From contig JBQTIU010000026.1 of NCBI GenBank assembly GCA_052387815.1, positions 29,893 through 93,892 of the forward strand: a stretch of 64,000 bases of DNA. Reading direction: 5' to 3'. Shown piece after piece: positions 16,054-24,087 of the stretch. Made by a program: the position numbers and the translations under genes. Position 1 is the stretch's first letter. Each line of letters begins with the position of its first letter. Below the pieces are notes generated by a model. It was given only the letters and a program-made list of their open reading frames with translations. It was not told the origin of the DNA and made no database searches. The stretch comes from JBQTIU01 sp052387815 (GTDB lineage Bacteria; Pseudomonadota; Alphaproteobacteria; CACIAM-22H2).

Positions 16054-18876
16054 ATGACAGTACCCGCTTACCGCCGGATCACGCGACGCCCATGCCGGTC
16101 GATCTGGATCGGCGGCCTCCAGGTCGGCGCCGATGCGCCGATCGCCATCGAGGCAGCTTCACGGCTGCCCGCGACCGCGGCAGGTATCGCCGAGACGGTC
16201 GCCGAGATCCGTTCGCTCGAGGCCGCCGGGGCCGACGTGGTGTGCCTACCGTTCCCGAACGAGGCCTGCGGAGAAGTCTTTCGCCAGATCGCGCCCGCGG
16301 CAACTCTTCCGCTGGTCGCCGACATTGGTTCCTGCGATGTTAAACGCGCGGTCGCGGCGATCGAGGCTGGCGCATGCAGCCTTTGGCTTGCTGCCGGCTC
16401 GCTCGATCGCGAGCCGACGCTCGGCGCTCTGGTCGAGGTGGCGCGAGACCACGGTTGCAGCCTGGGCCTCCTGGTCGGCAATGATAAAGCGGCGCCATTC
16501 GAACCTCACCCGACAATGACGCGTTCTCAGGGGTTGGCAAGAACCGCGCGCGAACAGGTGTGTCGGCTCGAGGATCTCGGCTTTTTCGACTTTCAGATCG
16601 CCCTCGACACTCCCGACTGGCGGATGGCGGTCGAAGCCGCGCGCGCGCTCGCGCGTTCGGGGGAGCATCCGCTCGCGCTCGGATTCGGCGCGGCGGGCTC
16701 CCGGCAAAATTGGTTGGTGGCGACCTCCACCGGGCTAGGGTTGCTGCTCTCAGCAGGAATCGGCGATCTCATCCGGCTCGCTCCGTCGGCGGATCCGGTG
16801 GGCGAGGTGCGCGGCGCCGTCGAAATCCTGAAGACCCTCGGCCTGCGTCGGCGTGGCGTGGCGATCACGGCCGATCCGGCCTTCACACACGCACGCCCGG
16901 ACGCGGGGACGATTTTGACCGCGCTCGAGGAGCGGGTTTCCCACGTCTCGCACTCCATTGCCGTGGTGTTGACCGGGATCGGCCCCGCGGGTCGGGATGG
17001 GCTGCCAATCGCTGAAAGCGCAGATGCTGCTGCCGATCCCGATCCCGACGGGCACTATCGGTTGCATGTACGTGGAAGCGTTGGGGCCGATGTGCCGTCC
17101 GCTTCGCTTATCGACCATTTGACCGATCTGATCGAACACGAGGTGGCGGCGATCGAGGCACGCACTCTGGATCGCTTGGTGACTGAATTGCGCCACCGCG
17201 GGCGCGGTGACGAGCGAGCGAGGGGCGCCCATGTGGGGCTGCCATTCGCCGAGGTGGCGGTCGCTCTCCACCATGTCTTTCGCGGTCACAATGCCCGCGT
17301 GGTATGGGGCACCGAGGAAGGTGACACCTTCCATGCGCGACTGACCGGCCGGCGTGACTCTTGGTACCTGCCTCGCCGCCGGCCGCGCGCGTCCGACGAC
17401 CGCGCCGGAGCGCAGGATCCGTCGAATGCAGCGGTGGCGATCTCGACCGCACTCGGCCTGGCGATCGCTGACCGTGTCGCCGGCCGACCGAGCCATATCA
17501 TTGCCGTCATCGATCGTGCCGCACTCGATGCCGGCGTTACCTACGAAGCGATACGGATTGCTGGAGAAACGAACGCTCGACTCCTTATCGTGCTCGTCGA
17601 TGGCGGACCCGCCGAAGAGGTTCTCCTGGCTGGCGTGAGTGGACATTTCTCGCGGCTGGTGTCGTCGTGGTCCTATCTGGCTCTGCGCGACCTCAGCAAA
17701 CGTATCGTTCGCTACTTGCCGGGACCCAGTTACGCGCTTGCCAAGCGGGTCGAGGAATACGCGCGGGGACTCGCAACGGGCGGCACGCTGTTCGAAGAAC
17801 TCGGTCTCTACCATGTTGGCCCGGTGCCCGGGCGCAAGCTCGACCAGTTGCTGCCAGTGCTGAAAAACCTGCGGGATGCCGGGCATGACGGTCCGATTCT
17901 TCTGCACGTCATGGCAGAGGGCGGTGAATCACCCGCCCCGCGTGCCGGCGGGGATACGCCGGCCGCGCCCCCGGCGACGCGGGCCGTCGCCCGTGGCTTG
18001 ATCGCGGCGGCGGAGGCCGATCCGCGCATGGTGGCTATCCTCTGTAGCGCGGCGGAAGACGGCGTATCGCCGTTCTCGAACATCTACCCGCAGCGCTTCT
18101 TTCGAATCCGGCCGGCTGCGGCGCTGCACGGTGTGAGTTTGGCGCGCGGGCTCGCCGGCGGCGGCTTGCGGCCGTTCCTCCTGCTCGACCGTCGCACATT
18201 TTGGCGCGCGGCCGGTGAAACGGCGCGCGAGCTCGTTCGGTTGCGTCTGCCGGTGCGCTTCATCGTCGATCTGTCGCTTGGCCAAGCCGACGAGCCTTGG
18301 TTCGACGCACCGCCGCTCGACCTTTCCGCCGTTCCAGGATTCGTCGTCATGGTGCCAGCCGACGATCAGGAACTCCTGCACATGCTGGCGACAGCCGGTA
18401 CCTTCGCCGATCAGCCGATTCTGATCGGACACCAGAGCAGCGCCGTCGATGCGGTAACGCTGACGGCCGGAACGACGCTTGACATCGGCCGCGGCCGGAT
18501 CGTCTTGAATGGGGCCGACATCGCCATCTTGGCGATGGGCCGCGGGCTCGCGGCAGCCATAGCCGCGGCCGACGATCTGGCTCGAGGGGGCATTGCCGCC
18601 ACCGTCGCTGACGCACGTTTCGCGCAGCCGCTCGACGAGGCGCTTGTGCATGCACTGGCGCTTCGTCATCCCGGCCTTATCGTGCTGGACGATCCGGTGA
18701 TGGCGACCGGGCTTGCCGGTGCCGTCGTCAAGGCGCTGGCGGCCGCAGGGGCGCTCGATCGAGGGCTCAAAATTCGCATTGTGCGCGTCGGCCGGCGCGC
18801 GGCGCATGACGCGTTGACGGCGGCGGCGGAGGTGCTCGGCCGGGGCTGGCGCAATCCGACGCCCGCCAATCGTTGA
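16054..18876 (+). CDS. Catalytically degenerate IspG-DXS fusion protein (940 residues)
   Basis: Residues 1-320 follow IspG (GcpE) closely from RRITRRPCRSIWIGGLQVG, but the [4Fe-4S] motif CPTCGR is replaced by ADPAFTHA (273-280), the third cysteine region reads VVLTGIGPAG (304-313), and the Arg/Lys residues of the substrate pocket are gone. Residues 350-940 follow DXS, with H393, LTGRRD (430-435), FSRLVSSWSYLALR and FEELGLYHVGP retained. The GHSS loop is SNAA (457-460), GDG is DRA (487-489), the following Asn is lost (EAIRIAG), and the catalytic Glu of AEQH is A690. Both halves should therefore be inactive as IspG and DXS, yet the frame is intact over 2.8 kb. A GTG at 15922 would add 44 residues unlike either family; the ATG at 16054 matches IspG starts. 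It lies behind the ABC importer on the same strand. Confidence 0.85.
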   Translation: MTVPAYRRITRRPCRSIWIGGLQVGADAPIAIEAASRLPATAAGIAETVAEIRSLEAAGADVVCLPFPNEACGEVFRQIAPAATLPLVADIGSCDVKRAVAAIEAGACSLWLAAGSLDREPTLGALVEVARDHGCSLGLLVGNDKAAPFEPHPTMTRSQGLARTAREQVCRLEDLGFFDFQIALDTPDWRMAVEAARALARSGEHPLALGFGAAGSRQNWLVATSTGLGLLLSAGIGDLIRLAPSADPVGEVRGAVEILKTLGLRRRGVAITADPAFTHARPDAGTILTALEERVSHVSHSIAVVLTGIGPAGRDGLPIAESADAAADPDPDGHYRLHVRGSVGADVPSASLIDHLTDLIEHEVAAIEARTLDRLVTELRHRGRGDERARGAHVGLPFAEVAVALHHVFRGHNARVVWGTEEGDTFHARLTGRRDSWYLPRRRPRASDDRAGAQDPSNAAVAISTALGLAIADRVAGRPSHIIAVIDRAALDAGVTYEAIRIAGETNARLLIVLVDGGPAEEVLLAGVSGHFSRLVSSWSYLALRDLSKRIVRYLPGPSYALAKRVEEYARGLATGGTLFEELGLYHVGPVPGRKLDQLLPVLKNLRDAGHDGPILLHVMAEGGESPAPRAGGDTPAAPPATRAVARGLIAAAEADPRMVAILCSAAEDGVSPFSNIYPQRFFRIRPAAALHGVSLARGLAGGGLRPFLLLDRRTFWRAAGETARELVRLRLPVRFIVDLSLGQADEPWFDAPPLDLSAVPGFVVMVPADDQELLHMLATAGTFADQPILIGHQSSAVDAVTLTAGTTLDIGRGRIVLNGADIAILAMGRGLAAAIAAADDLARGGIAATVADARFAQPLDEALVHALALRHPGLIVLDDPVMATGLAGAVVKALAAAGALDRGLKIRIVRVGRRAAHDALTAAAEVLGRGWRNPTPANR

Positions 18877-18990
18877 CGCCTCTGGATCCGGCCACGACCT
18901 TCGATTGGCTTTTCGTGGTCAGCGACCGCCGGACCCACGGGCGGAGAACGCCCGACCCGCCCGCCGGGGAGGGGCGCGAGGAGATGCTCC

Positions 18991-19260
18991 ATGACGTTGC
19001 CCGAGGCCGTCTCGATCGTCGAAGTAGGCCCGCGCGGCGGATTCCAGATCGAATCGCGCTCGATCCCGACGGCGACTAAGATCGAAGCGATCGACGCGCC
19101 GATCGCCCTCGCCCGGCCCTGGTCGAGGAAATCGGCGGTCGCGCCCTGCCGGGTCGGGCGATGAGGGCTGGCCCGCGCCGGAAGCCGCGCCGCCCGCACT
19201 TGCCCCGGCGTGCGGCTGGCCGCGCCACGAGTGCGCCGCCCGCCCGCCGGCACGGCGGGG
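18991..19260 (+). pseudogene. Remnant of an HMG-CoA-lyase-like gene
   Basis: An ATG at 18991 opens a 57-codon frame starting MTLPEAVSIVEVGPRGGFQI, very like the start of hydroxymethylglutaryl-CoA lyases, where the sequence is VEVGPRDGLQNE and the Asp binds the metal; here it is Gly. After about 40 residues similarity stops. Another frame then reads ALVEEIGGRALPGRAMRAG and stays open to the next gene, resembling the tail of such enzymes. I read it as a lyase gene with its middle deleted and the ends joined out of frame. The N-terminal match is good; the tail assignment is tentative. Confidence 0.55.
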
Positions 19261-19266
19261 GTCCCC

Positions 19267-21330
19267 ATGGATGACATGTTCACCGCCGCGGCCGACGCGC
19301 TGGCGCTCATCATGGCGCCGGCGCGGCTCGCCATCCTGGTAACCGGCGTCCTGATCGGTCTGGCGATCGGCGCCATCCCCGGTCTCGGCGGGATCGTCGG
19401 CTTCGCCATCCTGATCCCCTTCACCTACACGCTCGACCCGTATTCCGCGATGGCGCTGCTGATCGGCATGGCGGCGGTGGTCACCACCGGCGACACCATC
19501 CCGGCGGTTCTCTTCGGCGTGCCGGGCACGGTGGCCGCCGCCGCCACGGTGATGGACGGCCATCCCCTGGCCCGCCAGGGCCAGGCAGGGCGCGCGCTCG
19601 GGGCGGCCTATGCCGCGTCGATGATCGGCGGCGTGTTCGGCGCCCTGCTGCTGGCCGTCTCGATCCCCGTCCTGCGGCCCATCGTGCTCTATCTCGGCTC
19701 GCCCGAGCTGCTGTCCTTCATCGTCTTCGGCTTGTCCATGGTCGCCGTGCTCAGCGGCGGTGCGCCCTTGAAGGGCCTGACCGCCGCCTGCATCGGGTTG
19801 ATGCTCGCCATGATCGGCGCTGCACCGCAGGCCGGCACGCTGCGCTGGACGCTGGGTTCGCTCTATCTGTGGGACGGCTTGCCGCTGGTGCCCTTTACCC
19901 TCGGCCTGTTCGCGCTGCCTGAGCTCGCGGATCTCGCCATCACGCGCAGCCGCATCGCCGAGGGCAAGGGCGCCGCGAGCCGCATCGACAGCTCCTGGCG
20001 CGGCGTCGGCGAAGTGCGGCGCCATTGGTGGCTGGTGCTGCGCTGCAGCTGGCTCGGCGCCGCGCTCGGCGCCGTGCCGGGCATCGGCTCGGCGGTGATC
20101 GACTGGATCGCCTACGGCCATGCGGCGCGCACCGAGAAGAACACCGAGGGCTTCGGCAAGGGCGACATCCGCGGCGTCATCGCGCCCGAGTCGGCGAACA
20201 ACGCCAAGGAGGGCGGCGCGCTGGTGCCGACCATCGCGTTCGGCGTGCCGGGTAGCGCCTCGATGGCGCTGCTCTTGGGCGCGTTCCTGATCCACGGCCT
20301 GGTCCCCGGGCCGGAGATGCTGACCAAGCACCTCGACGTCACCTATTCGATCATCTGGAGCCTGGCGCTGGGCAACGTGCTGGGCGCCGGGATCTGCCTG
20401 ATGGCGAGCGCGCAGATCGCCAAGGTGGCGCAGATCCCTTACGCCATCCTGTTGCCGGTGGTGCTCGCGGTGGTCTACATCGGCGCCTTGCAGGGGCAGC
20501 ACAGTTGGGGCGACCTCTACACGCTGCTGCTGTTCGGCGTGATCGGATTCGCCATGAAGCGCCTGGGGTGGCCCCGGCCGCCGCTCATCCTCGGCTTTGT
20601 GCTCGGCGACATCTTCGAGCGCTATCTGTTCATCTCGACCGAGCGCTACGGGGCGGAGTGGCTGCTCCGCCCGGTGGTCGCCCTGATGTTCGCCATCTCG
20701 CTGTGGGGTATGTACAAGCCGATGCGCCGCAGCTACTCCGGGGCGCTGCACGGCGTGCTCCCCTTCCGCCTCTCCGGGCTGCGCTTGGGGGCGGGCGCCT
20801 GGTTCACCATCGCCGTGCTCGCCCTTGTCGCGGCGGCGATCTATCTGGCGCGCGACTGGCCGCGGGGGGCGAGCATCGTACCGCGCACGGCCGCCGTCGC
20901 GGCGCTGATCTTTGCCGGCCTCGCCCTGCTCGCCGAGTTGTTCGGGGCGCGCGTGCCGGCCCGGCCCCATGGCGGCGCAGCGAAGGCGACGCCGGTCGAT
21001 CTCGGACCCTCGGTCGACAGCGAGGTCGACGCCGAGGGCAAGCCCTTGACCGCTTCCGTCCTCGCCCGCCGGGCCGTCGAGTATTTCGCCTGGCTGGCCG
21101 CCTTCCTGGCCCTCGCGGAGGTCATCGGCATCGTGCCGGCGATCCCGGTGTTCACCGTCCTGTTCATCCGCCTCGCCGGGCGCGAGAGCTGGCGACCGAC
21201 GCTCTACGTCGGGTTCGGCACCGGGCTGTTCAACTGGGTGGTGTTCGATCTCATCCTGCCCATCCCCTGGCCGCAGGCGCTGCTCGGCGACTGGTTCCCG
21301 GGCTTGCGCCGGCTGAGCGGGCTGTTATAG
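19267..21330 (+). CDS. Tripartite tricarboxylate transporter, fused TctA-TctB membrane protein
   Basis: Membrane part of a TctABC-type secondary importer for carboxylates. Residues 1-500 are TctA: GAIPGLGGIVGFAILIPFTYTLDP, TTGDTIPAVLFGVPGT, and the internal repeat GAVPGIGSAVIDWIAYGHA with FGVPGSASMALLLGAFLIHGL. After that, four further helices (about 510-685) match TctB in layout, including a final WVVFDLILPIPWP helix. A TctA-TctB fusion is known but less common than separate genes. I chose ATG 19267; longer frames run through the remnant upstream. The binding protein TctC lies 5 kb further on (26428), an unusual separation. Confidence 0.87.
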   Translation: MDDMFTAAADALALIMAPARLAILVTGVLIGLAIGAIPGLGGIVGFAILIPFTYTLDPYSAMALLIGMAAVVTTGDTIPAVLFGVPGTVAAAATVMDGHPLARQGQAGRALGAAYAASMIGGVFGALLLAVSIPVLRPIVLYLGSPELLSFIVFGLSMVAVLSGGAPLKGLTAACIGLMLAMIGAAPQAGTLRWTLGSLYLWDGLPLVPFTLGLFALPELADLAITRSRIAEGKGAASRIDSSWRGVGEVRRHWWLVLRCSWLGAALGAVPGIGSAVIDWIAYGHAARTEKNTEGFGKGDIRGVIAPESANNAKEGGALVPTIAFGVPGSASMALLLGAFLIHGLVPGPEMLTKHLDVTYSIIWSLALGNVLGAGICLMASAQIAKVAQIPYAILLPVVLAVVYIGALQGQHSWGDLYTLLLFGVIGFAMKRLGWPRPPLILGFVLGDIFERYLFISTERYGAEWLLRPVVALMFAISLWGMYKPMRRSYSGALHGVLPFRLSGLRLGAGAWFTIAVLALVAAAIYLARDWPRGASIVPRTAAVAALIFAGLALLAELFGARVPARPHGGAAKATPVDLGPSVDSEVDAEGKPLTASVLARRAVEYFAWLAAFLALAEVIGIVPAIPVFTVLFIRLAGRESWRPTLYVGFGTGLFNWVVFDLILPIPWPQALLGDWFPGLRRLSGLL

Positions 21331-21596
21331 ACCCTATTTCCGCACTGCGTGCATGGGCCGTAGGATATCTCAATTCGTGGTTCCAGCTGCATTTTACGGG
21401 TCCCAATTGAAGAGGGTGTTGTCTTGGAGTAGGCGATGCTAATTTGGATTCTCGCCTACGGCGGATTGGTTGTGGGCTAAGGCGTTGCTTTAGCGCAGTG
21501 CTGTTCTTACGGCGGCGGCAGCGCCGTACTCTTCTTGTCCCCGTGGCGTGCCCGGCCGTAATATCCGACTAGCTGGTCTGGAATGTGGAAACTGCC
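21331..21596. other. Intergenic spacer with one hairpin
   Basis: No gene is recognisable. An inverted repeat GTAGGCGA (21429-21436) / TCGCCTAC (21452-21459) with a 15-base loop is present; it has no T-run and I cannot assign it to a terminator or an insertion element. The right end contains the start region of the antitoxin gene. Confidence 0.4.
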
Positions 21597-21941
21597 ATGA
21601 GTGTCAAAAAGAAGGTCATGGGCGGGAGGAGGCGGGGCGCAAAGGTTCACTCGGCCCGCTTCAGCGTCGAAAGGACGGCGGTCAAGAATCTTCGCGCCTG
21701 GAAGCTGGAGGACGCCAAGGCCCGGTTCAGCGAAGTCGTTCGATTGGCGCGTCAGGAAGGACCGCAGCGCGTGACCTATCGCGGCAAGGATGCCGTCGTC
21801 GTCATCGCCGTGGAGGAGCTGAAGCAGCTGCTCCCGGCGGAACGTCCCGAGCGGTCGCTGGTTGATTTCCTTCAGGGGACGGCACTCGCCGAGATCGACA
21901 TCCGCCGTGAGCCGGATCGTGGACGCGACGTCGTCCGTTGA
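21597..21941 (+). CDS. Antitoxin of the Phd/YefM family
   Basis: A 114-residue DNA-binding antitoxin. The Phd/YefM core starts at WKLEDAKARFSEVVRLA and continues with VTYRGKDAVVVIAVEEL; the C-terminal tail (LVDFLQGTALAEIDIRREPD) is the segment that normally neutralises the toxin. About 30 basic residues precede the core, longer than usual. An in-frame GTG lies 12 bases upstream of the chosen ATG. The stop overlaps the start of the toxin gene (TTGA), the classical coupling of such operons, which are usually autorepressed. Confidence 0.85.
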   Translation: MSVKKKVMGGRRRGAKVHSARFSVERTAVKNLRAWKLEDAKARFSEVVRLARQEGPQRVTYRGKDAVVVIAVEELKQLLPAERPERSLVDFLQGTALAEIDIRREPDRGRDVVR

Positions 21942-22393
21942 TCGGCTGGCTGCTCGATACCAACGTAACCTCCGAACTCGCCAACCCCGGATGCGATCTG
22001 AACGTCGCGGCCTGGGCGCGGGCGCAGGCCGAGGACCGCCTCTTCATCAGCATTCTGTCGCTCGGCGAATACGACAAGGGGGTCAACAACCGGCCCATTG
22101 GTTCGCCGGCGCGCAGACGGATGGAGGCAGCGGTTGGCGCTCTCGAGGCACGCTTCGCGGGACGTATCGTTTCCTTGGACGACGCCACCGTGCGGCGATG
22201 GGGACGGATGAGCGGCACGCTCCAGCAGGCGACGGGCAAGGCGCCGCCGGTGGTCGACACGCTGCTCGCCGCCACGGCGATCGAAAACGACTTCTATCTG
22301 GTCACGCGGAACGTGAAGGACGTCCGCGATTCCGGCGCCGCGATCTTCAACCCCTGGAACGATGATCCGGCAGGATTTGTCTTGTCGCGATGA
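21938..22393 (+). CDS. vapC: PIN-domain ribonuclease toxin, VapC/FitB type
   Basis: A 151-residue PIN-domain nuclease, expected to cleave RNA when released from the Phd-like antitoxin. Acidic metal ligands are in place: D7 (LLDTN), E44 (SLGEYDKG) and D107 (VVDTLLAATA), with the NVKDVRDSG segment behind. It starts at a TTG overlapping the antitoxin stop. Gene order antitoxin-toxin and length fit the family. It sits inside the accessory DNA between the Tct transporter and the EutA operon, so it may help to keep that DNA in the chromosome. Confidence 0.87.
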   Translation: MIGWLLDTNVTSELANPGCDLNVAAWARAQAEDRLFISILSLGEYDKGVNNRPIGSPARRRMEAAVGALEARFAGRIVSLDDATVRRWGRMSGTLQQATGKAPPVVDTLLAATAIENDFYLVTRNVKDVRDSGAAIFNPWNDDPAGFVLSR

Positions 22394-22580
22394 CGCTCGG
22401 GGGAAAATCCGGGAAACCGTCTGGGGCGACGATTTGCCTGAAAAGTCGGTGGTTGAGGCCAATGGTCCACACCGGGCACACGGGTAAAAGATACAGAGGC
22501 ATTGGCAAGGAAGTTCCGCAGCAAGAACTGGGACGACTGCGCTGGGCCCGGCGCACGCTCGAAGAGATCCGGCGGCCGGC

Positions 22581-24071
22581 TCAGAACAGCAGCGACTTGA
22601 TGACCACGGGGACGACGTTGGTCGGCCGGACCACCGCGGCGAGATCGACGTAGTCGAACTGCCGGAGCTGCACCCCGTCGAGGGCCACCAGCGCGGCCGC
22701 TGGCGCGATCTCGTGGCGCAGGACGCGGCCCAGCGTTTGGGCCACGTCGCCGTCGACCAAGAGGACGAGCGGCAGCCCCGCCGCGATGGTGCGCGCCAGC
22801 GCCGCGGCGATCCCGGCGGCGAGCGCGTGGAGGCGTGCATGCGAGGGATCGCCGCGCCAGGCGAAGGCGAGCGCCACCGGCCCCTCGTCGTCGGCGCGGT
22901 CGATGCGGGCGAGCGCGGCGCGGACCTCCGCCGCGACCGCGCCGGAGGCAAGAGTCGGGCCGAGCTCGAAGCAGCAGTGCGCCACCGGCAGATTGCGCAG
23001 TGGCAGCAGCTGCGGATCGGCGACCTGGATGGTGTTGCCGCTCACCTGCACCGAGAACTGGGCGGCGCCGATCACCGTGGCGCGAATCCCCTGGCCGGGG
23101 TCGAGGACCGGGGCGGCGAGGCGCTGCTCGGCGAGCGCCGCGCGCAGCCGTTCGGCGAGCTCGAAGCCGATATCGCCGAAGCGGGCGCGCTCGCGCCCGT
23201 AGAGATACTCCGCCACGCCGCCCGAGAACGTCACCGTCGCGACCGGGCGGGCGGCGAGCGGCGCGGTGACCCACGGGATCGACCCGCCGTCCTCGCCTAG
23301 CGCCGCCCCGATCACGCACTGCGCCATCGCGTCGATCAGCTGGTCGCGCTCGACGGGCGCCAGCGCCCCGCCGACCCGCGGCTCGATGCCGAGCCGCCGG
23401 GCGATCGCCAGCGCCGGCTCGGCGATGCGCTCGATGCGGCCGGCTTCGTCCTCGACGATCAGCCGGCCGCCGACCGCGATCGCCGCGCTCGCCGCGATCT
23501 CGCCCTGGTCCACAACGACGAACTTGGTGGTGCCCCCGCCGATGTCGATATGGAGGATCGCGGCGCGCCGGGCGCGCGACAGGGCCGCCGCGCCCGAGCC
23601 GTGCGCCGCCATCGCGCCTTCGAGGTGGTGCCCCGCCGTGGCGCAGACGAAGCGGCCCGACTGCTCGGCGAACAGCTCGGCGATGGAGCGCGCGTTGGCG
23701 CGTTTCAAGGCCTCGCCGGTCAGGATCACCGCCCCGCTGTCGATCGCTGAGCGCGTCAGCCCAGCATGGGCGTAGCAGCGCTCCAGGAACCGTGCCAAGG
23801 CGTCGGCGTCGATGAGCTCGTCGGGCTGGTACGGAGTGAGCAGAATGGGCGAGCGGCACAGCACCTCGCGCCGCACCACCACGAAGCGGCTGGACAGCGC
23901 GCTCGACAGGCGCTGCAGCGCGACGCGCGCGAACATCGCGTGGCTGGTTGCCGTGCCGATGTCGATGCCGACGGTGGTGAACTCGACGTTGTCGGCCGCC
24001 CAGATGTCCCGGCTCAGCGCCGCCGCGTCTTCGGGCGCGGGGTGCTCGTGGTCGAAGCCGATGTCGTGCAT
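22581..24071 (-). CDS. eutA: EutA-like reactivating factor (ethanolamine ammonia-lyase reactivase)
   Basis: EutA is an actin-fold chaperone that uses ATP to free inactivated cobalamin from ethanolamine ammonia-lyase. The 496-residue protein has the phosphate-1 loop GIDIGTAT (35-42), the phosphate-2 loop IDIGGGTTK, the adenosine loop FSGGVAEY and the family's C-terminal VVPVVIKSLLF. Length fits (about 470 usual). The lyase genes eutB and eutC are absent; the gene is last in an operon with a bicupin (16 bases apart) and a heme-oxygenase-like protein. Its client may be a different enzyme, or EutBC may lie elsewhere. Confidence 0.82.
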   Translation of the reverse strand: MHDIGFDHEHPAPEDAAALSRDIWAADNVEFTTVGIDIGTATSHAMFARVALQRLSSALSSRFVVVRREVLCRSPILLTPYQPDELIDADALARFLERCYAHAGLTRSAIDSGAVILTGEALKRANARSIAELFAEQSGRFVCATAGHHLEGAMAAHGSGAAALSRARRAAILHIDIGGGTTKFVVVDQGEIAASAAIAVGGRLIVEDEAGRIERIAEPALAIARRLGIEPRVGGALAPVERDQLIDAMAQCVIGAALGEDGGSIPWVTAPLAARPVATVTFSGGVAEYLYGRERARFGDIGFELAERLRAALAEQRLAAPVLDPGQGIRATVIGAAQFSVQVSGNTIQVADPQLLPLRNLPVAHCCFELGPTLASGAVAAEVRAALARIDRADDEGPVALAFAWRGDPSHARLHALAAGIAAALARTIAAGLPLVLLVDGDVAQTLGRVLRHEIAPAAALVALDGVQLRQFDYVDLAAVVRPTNVVPVVIKSLLF

Positions 24072-24087
24072 CGGGCGGACGGCCGCG

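Noticed and set aside
19210..19266. Longer N terminus for the TctA-TctB protein
   Set aside because: The extra residues are Arg/Pro-rich and lie in the HMG-CoA-lyase remnant; the ATG at 19267 gives the normal start of the family.
21429..21459. Inverted repeat as terminator of the tct gene
   Set aside because: No T-run and a 15-base loop; recorded only as a hairpin of unknown role.
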